The notes under the pieces: model-generated
What the model was told of the DNA's origin: nothing
The model's database searches: none
Seen by the model: only the letters and a program-made list of their open reading frames with translations
Program-made: the position numbers and the translations under genes
Shown: positions 15,086 through 22,796 of the stretch, piece by piece
Layout of the letters: every line of letters starts with the position of its first letter
Position numbering within the stretch: position 1 is the first letter of the stretch
Source of the DNA: DASUZB01 sp036377075
Lineage (GTDB): Bacteria > Actinomycetota > CALGFH01
Direction of reading: 5' to 3'
Length of the DNA: 34,185 nucleotides
NCBI GenBank assembly: GCA_036377075.1
Contig: DASUZB010000116.1
Location: 1-34,185 of the forward strand

Positions 15086-16603
15086 ATGCCTGCCGACTAC
15101 CCGATGTTCGTCGACGGCGAGCTGCGCGAGGCCGCCGCCGGCGAGACGTTCGAGACGATCGACCCGTCCACCGGCCAGCCGCACGCCACCGTCGCCCGCG
15201 CCCGCGCCGCCGACGCCGAGCGGGCCGTCGCCGCCGCCCGGGCCGCCTTCGAGGACGGCCGCTGGTCGGGCCAGAAGCCGGCCAAGCGCGCGGCGGTGCT
15301 GAACGCGATCGCCGCCAAGCTGCGCGAGCACGCCGACCGCCTGGTCGAGCTCGAGGTGCGCGACTCCGGCGGCACCCTGCGCAAGACGCGGGCGGCCGAC
15401 GTCAACGGGGCGGCCTTCACCTTCCGCACCTACGCCGAGTTCGCCGACCGGGTCCCCACCGAGCGGCCGCTGCCGTTCACGGTCGCCCCCGGCCCCAGCC
15501 ACAACTACGTGCGCCGCGAGCCCGTCGGCGTGTGCGCCGGGATCGTGCCGTGGAACTTCCCGATCCAGAACGCCGCCTGGAAGCTCGCGCCGGCGCTGGC
15601 GGCGGGCAACACCATGGTGCTCAAGCCGGCCGAGCAGACCCCCTGCACCGCGGTCGAGCTGGCCAAGCTGTGCGCCGAGGCGGGCGTGCCAGACGGCGTG
15701 GTCAACGTGCTGCCCGGCTTCGGCCCGGAGGCGGGCGAGCCGCTGGTCACCTCCCGCGGGGTCGACAAGGTCGCGTTCACCGGCTCCACCGAGGTCGGCA
15801 GGCACGTCCAGGCGCTGGCCGCCGGCACCGTCAAGAAGGTGCTGCTCGAGCTCGGCGGCAAGTCGGCCAACGTCGTGCTGGAGGACGCCGACCTCGACCT
15901 GGCGGTCGACGGCGCCATCTACGCGATCTTCTTCCACCAGGGCCAGGTGTGCACCGCCGGCAGCCGCCTGCTGGTCGCCAGGCCGATCTACGACGAGGTG
16001 GTCGCCCGCCTGGTCGAGATCGCCGAGCGCATCACCGTCGGGCCCGCCGCGGACAAGGCCTCCGACATGGGCCCGCTGGTCTCCGCCGAGCAGCTCGAGC
16101 GCGTCGAGGGCTACGTGCGCGTCGGCCAGGAGGAGGGCGCCAAGCTGGTCACCGGCGGCCACCGGGTCACCGTCGACGGGTACGAGGGCGGCTACTACTA
16201 CGCCCCCACCATCTTCACCGACGTCGACCCCGGCGCGCGCATCGCCCAGGAGGAGATCTTCGGGCCGGTGCTGGCGGTGATCCCGTTCGACGGCGACGAG
16301 CAGGCGGTCGCGATCGCCAACGACTCCGAGTACGGGCTGGCCGGCGCCGTCTGGAGCCGCGACTCCGCCAGGGCCGTCAAGGTGGCGGAGGGGCTGCGCA
16401 CCGGCACCGTCTGGGTCAACGACTACCACCTGCTCAACCCCAGGTACCCGTTCGGCGGCTACAAGCAGTCCGGCGTGGGCCGCGAGCTCGGCGAGGAGGG
16501 CTACCTGGAGTACACCCAGGTCAAGCACGTCCACGTCGACATCTCCCAGCAGCGCGCCAAGCACCGCTGGTTCGACGTCACCGTCCCGGGCAAGAAGGGG
16601 TAG
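15086..16603 (+). CDS. NAD(P)-dependent aldehyde dehydrogenase
   Basis: A 505-residue ALDH superfamily enzyme, close in style to betaine-aldehyde and phenylacetaldehyde dehydrogenases; it oxidises an aldehyde to the acid. Glu255 (LLELGGKSANVV) and the nucleophile Cys289 (HQGQVCTAGSRL) are in place, with GIVPWNFPIQ, KPAEQTP and FTGSTEVGRH for cofactor binding and NDYHLLNPRYPFGGYKQSGVGREL at the C-terminus. GAGGAG lies 13 nt before ATG 15086. With the thioesterase, EthD and PaaG-like genes it forms a probable operon that would convert an aromatic or alkyl aldehyde into an acid and process its CoA ester. Confidence 0.9.
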   Translation: MPADYPMFVDGELREAAAGETFETIDPSTGQPHATVARARAADAERAVAAARAAFEDGRWSGQKPAKRAAVLNAIAAKLREHADRLVELEVRDSGGTLRKTRAADVNGAAFTFRTYAEFADRVPTERPLPFTVAPGPSHNYVRREPVGVCAGIVPWNFPIQNAAWKLAPALAAGNTMVLKPAEQTPCTAVELAKLCAEAGVPDGVVNVLPGFGPEAGEPLVTSRGVDKVAFTGSTEVGRHVQALAAGTVKKVLLELGGKSANVVLEDADLDLAVDGAIYAIFFHQGQVCTAGSRLLVARPIYDEVVARLVEIAERITVGPAADKASDMGPLVSAEQLERVEGYVRVGQEEGAKLVTGGHRVTVDGYEGGYYYAPTIFTDVDPGARIAQEEIFGPVLAVIPFDGDEQAVAIANDSEYGLAGAVWSRDSARAVKVAEGLRTGTVWVNDYHLLNPRYPFGGYKQSGVGRELGEEGYLEYTQVKHVHVDISQQRAKHRWFDVTVPGKKG

Positions 16604-16620
16604 CTGTCGTCGGGCTTCGG

Positions 16621-16633
16621 TAGCCTGCGGGCA
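16621..16633 (+). promoter_or_regulatory. Putative leaderless promoter -10 (TAGCCT)
   Basis: TAGCCT at 16621-16626 fits the actinobacterial TANNNT -10 and ends 6 nt before ATG 16633. No Shine-Dalgarno site is visible in between. Together these suggest a leaderless transcript starting at or next to the ATG. No clear -35. Confidence 0.45.
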
Positions 16634-17388
16634 TGACCCACGAGGAGCGGCTCGCGCTCGCCCGCGAGCTGACCGCCCGGCTGCTCGAACGGCACGGGGA
16701 CGGCCTGGTCGCCGTCGGGCTGCACGGCTCGGTGGCGCGCGGCGGAGACGACCGCGGCGCCGACCTCGAGCTGGCCGTGGTCACCGCCGGCGCGGAGGTC
16801 GAGGTGCCCGACCGTACCCTGCGCCACCGCGGCGTGGTGGTCGACCTCGGCGCCATCACCGCCGACGAGTACCTGCACGAGGCGAGCCAGGTCGGGCCGA
16901 CCTGGCCGCTCGCGGCCGACCAGTACCGCCACCACCTCGCGCTGCACGACCCGGGCGGGTTCTTCCACCAGCTCGCCCACGCCCACGAGGCGGCCATGGA
17001 GGAGGCCCCGGAGGCGGCGTTCCTGGCCGCCGCCGGCTACGACCTGGTGCAGCTCCTCTCCTGGGAGGCAAGGGCGCGCGGCGCCGAGCTGTACAGCGAC
17101 CTCCCAGGGGCGATGCTCGCGGTCAGGGAGGCGGCCCTGCTTGCCGCGCTGGTGGTCGGCCTGGCGACCAGGACGGCCTACCGCGACGCGGCCCACGCCC
17201 TGACGGCGGCCGCCTTCGCGGCGGAGGCACCGCCCGGCTTCGTCGAGCCCTACCGGCGGCTGCTGTCGCCCGGCACCGAACCGGCGGGCGCGGTCATCTC
17301 GCTGGGCCGGGCCACCGACTCACTGGTCGCCTGGGCCGAGCGGCTCGGCATCCCGTTCGAGGCCGAGGACCTCGACGCGTTCCTATGA
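16633..17388 (+). CDS. ANT(4')/kanamycin nucleotidyltransferase-like protein
   Basis: A 251-residue protein that aligns over its whole length with my memory of Staphylococcus/Bacillus ANT(4') (KNTase), which adenylylates the 4'-hydroxyl of aminoglycosides. Shared features are the N-terminus MTHEERLALARELTARLLE, the polymerase-beta-type site GLHGSVARG...ADLEL (Gly32-Ser33, Asp44, Glu46), Asp71 in VVVDLGA, SQVGPTWPL, LHDPGGF and Glu145 in SWEARARG, which falls where ANT(4') has its catalytic base. Actual aminoglycoside modification is inference; it may act on another hydroxylated small molecule. It appears leaderless, and its stop overlaps the next start by 4 nt. Confidence 0.75.
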   Translation: MTHEERLALARELTARLLERHGDGLVAVGLHGSVARGGDDRGADLELAVVTAGAEVEVPDRTLRHRGVVVDLGAITADEYLHEASQVGPTWPLAADQYRHHLALHDPGGFFHQLAHAHEAAMEEAPEAAFLAAAGYDLVQLLSWEARARGAELYSDLPGAMLAVREAALLAALVVGLATRTAYRDAAHALTAAAFAAEAPPGFVEPYRRLLSPGTEPAGAVISLGRATDSLVAWAERLGIPFEAEDLDAFL

Positions 17389-18560
17389 GGCGCATCGGGG
17401 TCGAGCAGCGGCGCGCGCGGCTGGCGCTGCGCCACCACCTCGCCCCGGCGGCCCGCAGCGACGATGCCGCCACGGTGGCGCGCGACCTCGTCGGGCTGCA
17501 CGGCACCGACCCCGCCTCGGTGTTCCTGGCCGCCTGGGCGAGGCTGCGGGCGCCGGAGGTCGGGGCGATCCAGCGGGCGATGTACGACGAGCGCAGCCTG
17601 CTGCGCATCCTCGGCATGCGCCGGACGATGTTCGTCGTCACCGTCGACCTGCTGCCGGTGGTGCACGCCGCCTGCACCCGGGCGATCGCCGCGCAGCAGC
17701 GCAAGCTGCTGGTCCAGCTGCTGGCGCAGGCGGGCGTCGCCGACGACCCGGACGGCTGGCTCCGCGAGGTCGAGGAGGCGACCATGCGGGCACTCGCCGG
17801 CCGCGGCGAGGCACTCGCCGCCGAGCTGTCCCAGGACGTGCCCGGCCTGCGCGAGCAGCTCCACCTGGCGGTCGGCAAGCCCTACGAGGCCAAGGTGAGC
17901 ATCTCCACCCGGGTGCTGTTCCTGATGGCCGCGGACGGGCTGGTCGTCCGCGGCCGGCCGCGCGGCTCGTGGACGAGCAGCCAGTTCCGCTGGGCGCCGC
18001 TGGAGAAGTGGCTGCCGGGCGGGGTGCCGGAGGTGCCGGTCGAGGCTGCCCAGGCCGAGCTGGTGCGCCGCTGGCTGGCGGCGTTCGGGCCGGGCACGGT
18101 CGCCGACCTGAAGTGGTGGACGGGCCTGACCGCCGGGGCGGTCAAGCGAGCCCTCGCCCAGGTCGAACCGGCCGAGGTCGAGCTCGACGGCGGGACCGGG
18201 CTGGTCCTGCCCGGCGACCTGGAGCCGGTGCCGGCTCCCGCGCCGTGGGCCGCGCTGCTGCCGGCGCTCGACCCGACGGCGATGGGCTGGGCGGGGCGGG
18301 CGTGGTACCTCGGCGAGCACGGCCCGGCACTGTTCGACCGCTCCGGGAACGTCGGGCCGACGGTGTGGTGGCAGGGACGCATCGTCGGCGGCTGGGCGCA
18401 GCGCAAGGACGGCGAGATCGCGCTGCGCCTGCTCGAGGACGTCGGCGCCGACGCGGCAGCGGCGGTCGAGGCGGAGGCGGAGCGGCTGCGACGGTGGTTC
18501 GGGCCGGTCCGGGTGACCCCCCGCTTCCGCACGCCGCTCGAGCGGGAGCTGGTCGCCTGA
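17385..18560 (+). CDS. AlkZ-like winged-helix DNA-binding protein (HTH_42 family)
   Basis: A 391-residue member of the AlkZ/YcaQ (HTH_42) family: tandem winged helices and a C-terminal beta domain. Streptomyces AlkZ and E. coli YcaQ unhook interstrand DNA crosslinks as glycosylases. The family beginning is RARLALRHHL then DLVGLHGTDPASVFLAAWARL. The position equivalent to the catalytic Gln-x-Gln or Gln-x-Asp is His-Gly-Thr followed by Asp, as in a large actinobacterial subgroup whose activity I do not know. Also seen are LRILGMRRTMFVV, FGPGTVADLKWWTGL and WWQGRIVGGWAQR. The ATGA overlap with the nucleotidyltransferase implies co-translation. Copy 2 of the dispersed element begins 5 nt after the stop. 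Confidence 0.8.
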   Translation: MRRIGVEQRRARLALRHHLAPAARSDDAATVARDLVGLHGTDPASVFLAAWARLRAPEVGAIQRAMYDERSLLRILGMRRTMFVVTVDLLPVVHAACTRAIAAQQRKLLVQLLAQAGVADDPDGWLREVEEATMRALAGRGEALAAELSQDVPGLREQLHLAVGKPYEAKVSISTRVLFLMAADGLVVRGRPRGSWTSSQFRWAPLEKWLPGGVPEVPVEAAQAELVRRWLAAFGPGTVADLKWWTGLTAGAVKRALAQVEPAEVELDGGTGLVLPGDLEPVPAPAPWAALLPALDPTAMGWAGRAWYLGEHGPALFDRSGNVGPTVWWQGRIVGGWAQRKDGEIALRLLEDVGADAAAAVEAEAERLRRWFGPVRVTPRFRTPLERELVA

Positions 18561-18565
18561 GGCGC

Positions 18566-18647
18566 GGGGTCCGGGGGGCTCGAGAGCGAGGCCGGAACCC
18601 AGGCGGCTGGCGGCCACCTGGAGCCGAGCGTTAGCCCCACGGTGGAC
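18566..18647 (+). repeat. Dispersed structured element, copy 2 (between convergent genes)
   Basis: This 82-nt copy starts 5 nt after the AlkZ-like stop and ends 23 nt before the minus-strand DUF2231 stop. Closing arms CCGGGGGGCT (18571-18580) and AGCCCCACGG (18633-18642) pair with a single mismatch. The core differs from copies 1 and 3, but the blocks AGAGCGAGGCCGGAACC and CCACCTGGAGCCGAGCG are retained. It is placed like a terminator, yet its conserved interior is more than a terminator needs. Confidence 0.85.
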
Positions 18648-18670
18648 AAAGGGGCCGGGCCTCCTCGGCG

Positions 18671-19177
18671 TCAGGGCCGCGGCAGGCCGCCGCCGAGCCC
18701 GCGCGAGCGCTGCTCACCGCCCGCACCGGGTGCGGCCACCACCCGCTGGCCGTGGCGGAAGACCAGCTCGTGGCCGAGCGCGACGCCGACGGCGAGCAGC
18801 GCCACCGCGAACGCGTCGAGCAGGACCAGCTCGAAGGGCGTCGAGGTGACGTCCAGGTCGCGGCGGCGCAGGATCGCCGAGGCGAGGAACAGCCCGCTGG
18901 TGGCCAGCATCACGGTCAGGTGGGTGAAGGCCACCCGCCACGCCCTGCTGCCGTTCTCGATCCCCAGGAAGTCGGCGACGCCGGTGACCGCGACCGCGAC
19001 CGACACCACCAGGGCGGTCACGATCAGCGCGTAGGCGCCCTTGACGTACGGGGTGCCGTCGCTGGTCAGGTACGAGAGCCAGTCGAACAGCAGGCTGGTC
19101 GGGTACAGCGCCACCGGGAAGTGCACGAGCGCCGGGTGGAGCGGGCGCCCCCTGCCTCCCCGCAGCGGATTGGTCAT
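18671..19177 (-). CDS. DUF2231 membrane protein
   Basis: A 168-residue integral membrane protein with four hydrophobic segments. The start of the mature family, PLHPALVHFPVALYPTSLLFD, is the DUF2231 signature, and TGVADFLGIENGSRAWRVAFTHLTVML is the second conserved block. The His residues in membrane segments have led others to suspect heme or metal binding; the role is not established. I chose ATG 19177 (MTNPLRGG) because AGGGAGG lies just upstream and the family motif follows within 20 residues; the longer frame to 19276 adds only low-complexity sequence. Confidence 0.8.
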   Translation of the reverse strand: MTNPLRGGRGRPLHPALVHFPVALYPTSLLFDWLSYLTSDGTPYVKGAYALIVTALVVSVAVAVTGVADFLGIENGSRAWRVAFTHLTVMLATSGLFLASAILRRRDLDVTSTPFELVLLDAFAVALLAVGVALGHELVFRHGQRVVAAPGAGGEQRSRGLGGGLPRP

Positions 19178-19283
19178 CCTCGCCTCCCTGGTCGCGGATG
19201 CGGCCGCGACCGATCCTACTGACTGCCCCGCAGGCAGGGCGACCGCGAGCCTGGCGGGCGACCCGCTCCGGCGCATACCTCGG

Positions 19284-19721
19284 CTACCCGGCCTCGACCC
19301 GGCGGGCCAGGCGGGCCAGGTTGCGCCTGAGCATGAGAAGGACGGCCGGGCGCAGCAGGGCGAAGCCGAGCCTTCCGAGCGCGCCGAACGGGAGGTCGAG
19401 GTCCTCGACCCAGGTGAACCGCGCCCCGCCGGGCGCCGGGGAGACGGTGAACGTCCCGGTGCCGCGGACCACCCGGCCGAGGTGGCGGACGTCCACCCGC
19501 CGCGGCGGCTCCCAGCGGGTCACCTCCATCGGGTCGCTGAAGCCGATGCCGGCCAGCTTGGTCACCGCCGTCAGCCGCTCCCCCACCCCGCGCCCGCCCG
19601 GCTCGACCGTGACGGTGGTCAGCGCCACCCACGCCGACTGGGCCTCCCAGTCGGTCACCACCTCGAACACCACCTCGGGCGGCGCGACGATCGCCACCGT
19701 GGCCGCGACATGGACCGACAT
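19284..19721 (-). CDS. SRPBCC (START-like) family protein
   Basis: A 145-residue helix-grip protein (polyketide cyclase/CoxG-like). MSVHVAATVAIVAPPEVVFEVVTDWEAQSAWV is the classic beginning, with GVGERLTAVTKLAGIGFSDPMEVTRWEPPRRVDV and a terminal helix LLRPAVLLMLRRNLARLARRVE. Such proteins bind hydrophobic ligands; nothing here shows which. The start is set at ATG 19721 by homology, although no clear Shine-Dalgarno site precedes it; an ATG at 19784 would add 21 residues of random-looking sequence. The stop is 107 nt from the DUF2231 start on the same strand. Confidence 0.8.
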   Translation of the reverse strand: MSVHVAATVAIVAPPEVVFEVVTDWEAQSAWVALTTVTVEPGGRGVGERLTAVTKLAGIGFSDPMEVTRWEPPRRVDVRHLGRVVRGTGTFTVSPAPGGARFTWVEDLDLPFGALGRLGFALLRPAVLLMLRRNLARLARRVEAG

Positions 19722-19808
19722 GGCCGCGATTGTCGCACCTGGCCCCGTTCGGGGTTCGTCGGCCGGCTCCGCTATCCTCACCATGCCCCGAAGGACGGGA
19801 GGTCAGGA

Positions 19809-19991
19809 ATGGACGACAGGGACGACAGCGGCTACCCGGACTGGATGGAGGACGCCCGCTACGCCGACGAGGCCCCGGGCAGGCGCAACCGCACCCCTGG
19901 TGGCATCAGCGGCTGCGCCACCATCCTGCCGCTGCTGGCCGCGACCGTGGCCATGGCCGGCGTGCTGCTGCGCCGCCGGCGCCGCTCCTAG
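19809..19991 (+). CDS. Small single-pass membrane protein (60 aa), unknown
   Basis: A 60-residue protein with an acidic N-terminal half (MDDRDDSGYPDWMEDARYADE), a Pro/Arg linker, one hydrophobic helix (about 36-52, CATILPLLAATVAMAGVLL) and an RRRRRS tail, predicting N-out/C-in or a tail anchor. GGGAGG at 19798-19803 is well spaced for ATG 19809, and TATCCT (19773-19778) could be the -10. It lies 18 nt before the FolP2 homolog, so the two may be co-transcribed. No family recognised. Confidence 0.6.
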   Translation: MDDRDDSGYPDWMEDARYADEAPGRRNRTPGGISGCATILPLLAATVAMAGVLLRRRRRS

Positions 19992-20009
19992 CCGCCTCAC
20001 CCCGGGCGG

Positions 20010-20870
20010 ATGCTCCGCGCCATCGGCCGCCGCGTCTTCGACTTCGACCGCCAGGTAGCGGTCATGGCGGTCCTGAACCGCACCCCCGACTCGTTCTACG
20101 ACCAGGGAGCCACCTGGACGCTCGACCGCGCGCTCGACCGCGCCGACCGGGCGCTCGAGGCAGGAGCCGACTGGCTCGACGTCGGCGGGGTCAAGGCCGG
20201 CCCCGGCCCGGAGGTCACCGAGGCCGAGGAGCTGCAGCGGGTGCTGCCGCTGCTGGAGGCGCTGCGGGACCGCACCGACGCGGTCCTGTCGGTCGACACC
20301 TTCCGCCCAGGGGTCGCCAGGCGCGCGCTGGCGGCCGGCGCCGACGCCGTCAACGACCCGTCTGGCCTGCGCGACCCCGCCCTTGCCGAGGCGGCAGGGA
20401 GTGCCAGTGCGACCCTGGTGCTGACGCACACCGGCGGGCCGCCACGCACCCGCCCCCACCGGCCCGCCTACGCCGACGTGGTCGCGGAGGTCGCCGGCTT
20501 CCTGGCCGACCGGGCCGCGGTCGCCCGCGCCCACGGCGTCGCCCCGGAGCGCCTGGTGGTCGACCCCGGCTACGACTTCCACAAGAACACCTTCCACTCG
20601 CTCGAGCTGCTGCGCCGGCTCGACGAGCTGCGCCCGCTCGGCTACCCGATCCTGGTCGGCCTCTCCAACAAGGACTTCGTCGGCGAGACGCTCGACCTGC
20701 CGCTGGGCGAACGGGTCGAGGGCAGCCTCGCCGCCGCCGTCGTCGCGGTGACCAAGGGCGCCCGCATCGTCCGCGTCCACCAGGTCGAGGCGACCGTCCG
20801 GGCGGTCCGCATGACCGAGGCGATCCTCGGCTGGCGCCGGCCCGCCGCCACCCGCCGCGGCCTGGCCTAG
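20010..20870 (+). CDS. folP2: Dihydropteroate synthase paralog, FolP2 type
   Basis: A TIM-barrel protein of 286 residues resembling mycobacterial FolP2 rather than FolP1. Diagnostic segments are VMAVLNRTPDSFYDQG, DVGGVKAGPG (about 58-66, where true synthases have GGESTRPG), VLSVDTFRPGVA, LTHTGGPPRTRPHRP, VDPGYDFHKNTFHSLELL and LVGLSNKDFVGETL. In mycobacteria FolP2 is reported not to make dihydropteroate, and it lies next to the glucosyl-3-phosphoglycerate synthase gene; no such gene is adjacent here. The start is ATG 20010, with a weak GGGCGG site. Copy 3 of the dispersed element begins 2 nt after the stop. Confidence 0.85.
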   Translation: MLRAIGRRVFDFDRQVAVMAVLNRTPDSFYDQGATWTLDRALDRADRALEAGADWLDVGGVKAGPGPEVTEAEELQRVLPLLEALRDRTDAVLSVDTFRPGVARRALAAGADAVNDPSGLRDPALAEAAGSASATLVLTHTGGPPRTRPHRPAYADVVAEVAGFLADRAAVARAHGVAPERLVVDPGYDFHKNTFHSLELLRRLDELRPLGYPILVGLSNKDFVGETLDLPLGERVEGSLAAAVVAVTKGARIVRVHQVEATVRAVRMTEAILGWRRPAATRRGLA

Positions 20871-20872
20871 CG

Positions 20873-20955
20873 GGGGTCCCGGGGGGCTCAAGAGCGAGGC
20901 CGCAACCCAAGTGGCGGACGACCACCTGGAGCCGAGCGGTAGCCCCCCGGTGAAC
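20873..20955 (+). repeat. Dispersed structured element, copy 3 (fills a convergent gap)
   Basis: This 83-nt copy occupies nearly the whole 90-nt gap between the folP2 stop (20870) and the minus-strand ABC permease stop (20961). It has one extra C in the left arm; CCGGGGGGCT (20879-20888) and AGCCCCCCGG (20941-20950) pair perfectly. The core is the most diverged of the three, but CCACCTGGAGCCGAGCGGT is intact. Confidence 0.85.
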
Positions 20956-20960
20956 TGGGG

Positions 20961-21728
20961 CTAGCGGCGCGGCTCCCAGCTGAAGAAGCGGGTCGCGAGC
21001 AGCAGGCCGCCCAGCCCCCACGCGGCCACCACCAGGACGTCGCTCCAGTGGAAGCTGGTGCCGAGGAAGCCGGCCTGCACGCCGTCGGCGAAGTGCTTCA
21101 CCGGGAAGATGCGACCGATCCAGACGATCCACGTCGGCGCGTTGTCGCCCAGCGGGATGAAGATGCCCGACAGGAACAGCAGCGGCAGGACGGTCGCGTT
21201 CACCAGCGCCGGCGAGGCGTCCGCGTTGGGGATCGCCGCGGTCATCGCCAGGCCGAGGGCGCAGAAGCTGGCCGCCCCGACCACCAGCATCGTCAGGAAG
21301 CGGAGCAGGCTGGCGCCGGAGGGGACCGAGGCGTCGTAGAAGGCTCGCCCGAAGGCCGTGGTCAGCACGACCAGCACGAGCGCGATCAGCATGGCGTGGA
21401 TCACCCGTGCGCTCAGGTAGGCGGCACCCGGCAGCGGGGTTCCCCGCGTCCGCTTGAGGATGCCCGCGTCGCGCTGGAAGGTCACCGAGATGGCGATGTT
21501 GGTGTAGGAGGCGGTGATCACCGAGAACGCCGCCATCGCGGCGACGTAGTAGGTCGTCTGCGAGATCTGCCGCCCGCCGATCGGGACGGTCCCCTTGCCG
21601 AGCAGCGCGGTGAAGATCACCAGGAACATCAGCGGGAAGGCGAAGGTGAAGAACGCCGAGGCCGGGTTCCGCCAGAAGGCCTTGTTGGTGTAGCCCACCT
21701 GCCGCACCGTCAGCGCCGGCCCGTTCAC
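20961..21728 (-). CDS. ABC-2 type transporter permease
   Basis: A 255-residue membrane protein with six predicted helices, the permease of an ABC-2 exporter of drugs or lipids. Family features are the short cytoplasmic N-terminus leading into FWRNPASAFFTFAFPLMFLVIF, the cytoplasmic segment FQRDAGILKRTRGTPLPGAAYLSARV, and the late pair LFLSGIFIPLGDNAPTWIVWIGRIFPVKHF. The start is GTG 21728, with GGAGGAGG upstream; its GTGA overlaps the stop of the ATPase gene, so the two are translationally coupled and presumably form one transporter. Substrate is unknown. Confidence 0.9.
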   Translation of the reverse strand: MNGPALTVRQVGYTNKAFWRNPASAFFTFAFPLMFLVIFTALLGKGTVPIGGRQISQTTYYVAAMAAFSVITASYTNIAISVTFQRDAGILKRTRGTPLPGAAYLSARVIHAMLIALVLVVLTTAFGRAFYDASVPSGASLLRFLTMLVVGAASFCALGLAMTAAIPNADASPALVNATVLPLLFLSGIFIPLGDNAPTWIVWIGRIFPVKHFADGVQAGFLGTSFHWSDVLVVAAWGLGGLLLATRFFSWEPRR

Positions 21729-22693
21729 CGCGACCTCCTCCTCTGCCCCGCGGGCGCCGCCGCGGCCGGCTCCGCGCCGCTCGCGGTGCCGGTGAGCTGC
21801 AGGTAGACGTCCTCCAGCGAGGGTCGTGAGACCTCGAGGCCCTCGAGCTCGACCTGGCGGTCGAGCGCCCATCCCAGCAGGCGGTGGAGCACGGGGACCG
21901 GATCGTCGGTGGTGAACTCGGTGAACTCGCCGAGCGCCCGCGTCGCGGGCAGGTCGGGCGGCAGCGCGGCCCCGTCGGGCAGGCGGAAGCGCACCCGGGT
22001 GGTCGCCACGTCGCGCCCGGCGAGCGTGTCCGGCGTCCCCTGCGCCACGATGCGGCCGGCCGCGATCACCGCCACCCGGTTGGCCAGGTACTGCGCCTCG
22101 TCCATGTAGTGCGTGGTGAGCAGCACGGTCTTGCCGAGCGCCGCGAGGTTCTTGACCACCTCCCAGGCGCCCCGGCGGGCCGAGGGATCGAACCCGGTGG
22201 TCGGCTCGTCGAGGAACAGCAGCTCCGGGTCCCCGGCCAGCGCGATCGCCACGTCGAGGCGGCGCTGCTGCCCGCCGGAGAGCTTCACCACCCGCGTGTC
22301 GCACTTCTCCTTCAGGCCCACCAGCTCGACCACCTCGTCGACCGGCCGCGGGTGCGGGTAGTAGCCGCTGTACATCGCGACCGTCTCGGCCACCGTCAGG
22401 AAGGGGTCGATCCCGGTCGCCTGCAGCACGATGCCGACGCGGCTCTTCAGGTCTCCCCCGCCCTTGCCGGGATCCTGCCCGAGGACGGTCACCTCGCCCC
22501 CGTCGCGCTTGCGGTAGCCCTCCAGGATCTCGACGGTGGTGGTCTTGCCGGCGCCGTTCGGCCCCAGCAGCGCGAAGACCTCACCGTGCCCGATGTGGAA
22601 ATCGATTCCGGCCACCGCCTGCACGTCCCCGTAGGACTTGGTCAGTCCCTGGACGCGCACGGCGTCGCCGTCCGAGGCCCCCGTCGTGGTCAC
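21725..22693 (-). CDS. ABC transporter ATP-binding protein (DrrA/CcmA-like)
   Basis: A 322-residue ATPase with all nucleotide-binding motifs: Walker A LLGPNGAGKTTTVE, Q-loop VLQATGIDPFLTV, signature LSGGQQRRLDVAIAL, Walker B LLFLDEPTTGFDP and switch His in LLTTHYMDEAQ. A C-terminal regulatory extension of about 80 residues (VRFRLPDGAALPP ... LEDVYLQLTG) is typical of DrrA-type drug or lipid exporters. The start is uncertain among GTG 22693, GTG 22699 and a codon at 22768; I take 22693 because the ATPase domain starts about 11 residues later. It partners the overlapping permease. Confidence 0.9.
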   Translation of the reverse strand: MTTTGASDGDAVRVQGLTKSYGDVQAVAGIDFHIGHGEVFALLGPNGAGKTTTVEILEGYRKRDGGEVTVLGQDPGKGGGDLKSRVGIVLQATGIDPFLTVAETVAMYSGYYPHPRPVDEVVELVGLKEKCDTRVVKLSGGQQRRLDVAIALAGDPELLFLDEPTTGFDPSARRGAWEVVKNLAALGKTVLLTTHYMDEAQYLANRVAVIAAGRIVAQGTPDTLAGRDVATTRVRFRLPDGAALPPDLPATRALGEFTEFTTDDPVPVLHRLLGWALDRQVELEGLEVSRPSLEDVYLQLTGTASGAEPAAAAPAGQRRRSR

Positions 22694-22796
22694 CCCCACG
22701 GTGTCCGATGTGCGTGGATATCCAAGTCTTCCACGCCGCACCACCGCCCGCACGACCGGGGTCCCCACCGCGGGCCGTTCTTGCTGGTCGCTCGCC

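Noticed and set aside
20010..20870. Annotating the DHPS homolog as a functional folate synthase
   Set aside because: The pterin/sulfonamide-binding GGESTRPG motif is replaced by GGVKAGPG, the FolP2 signature.
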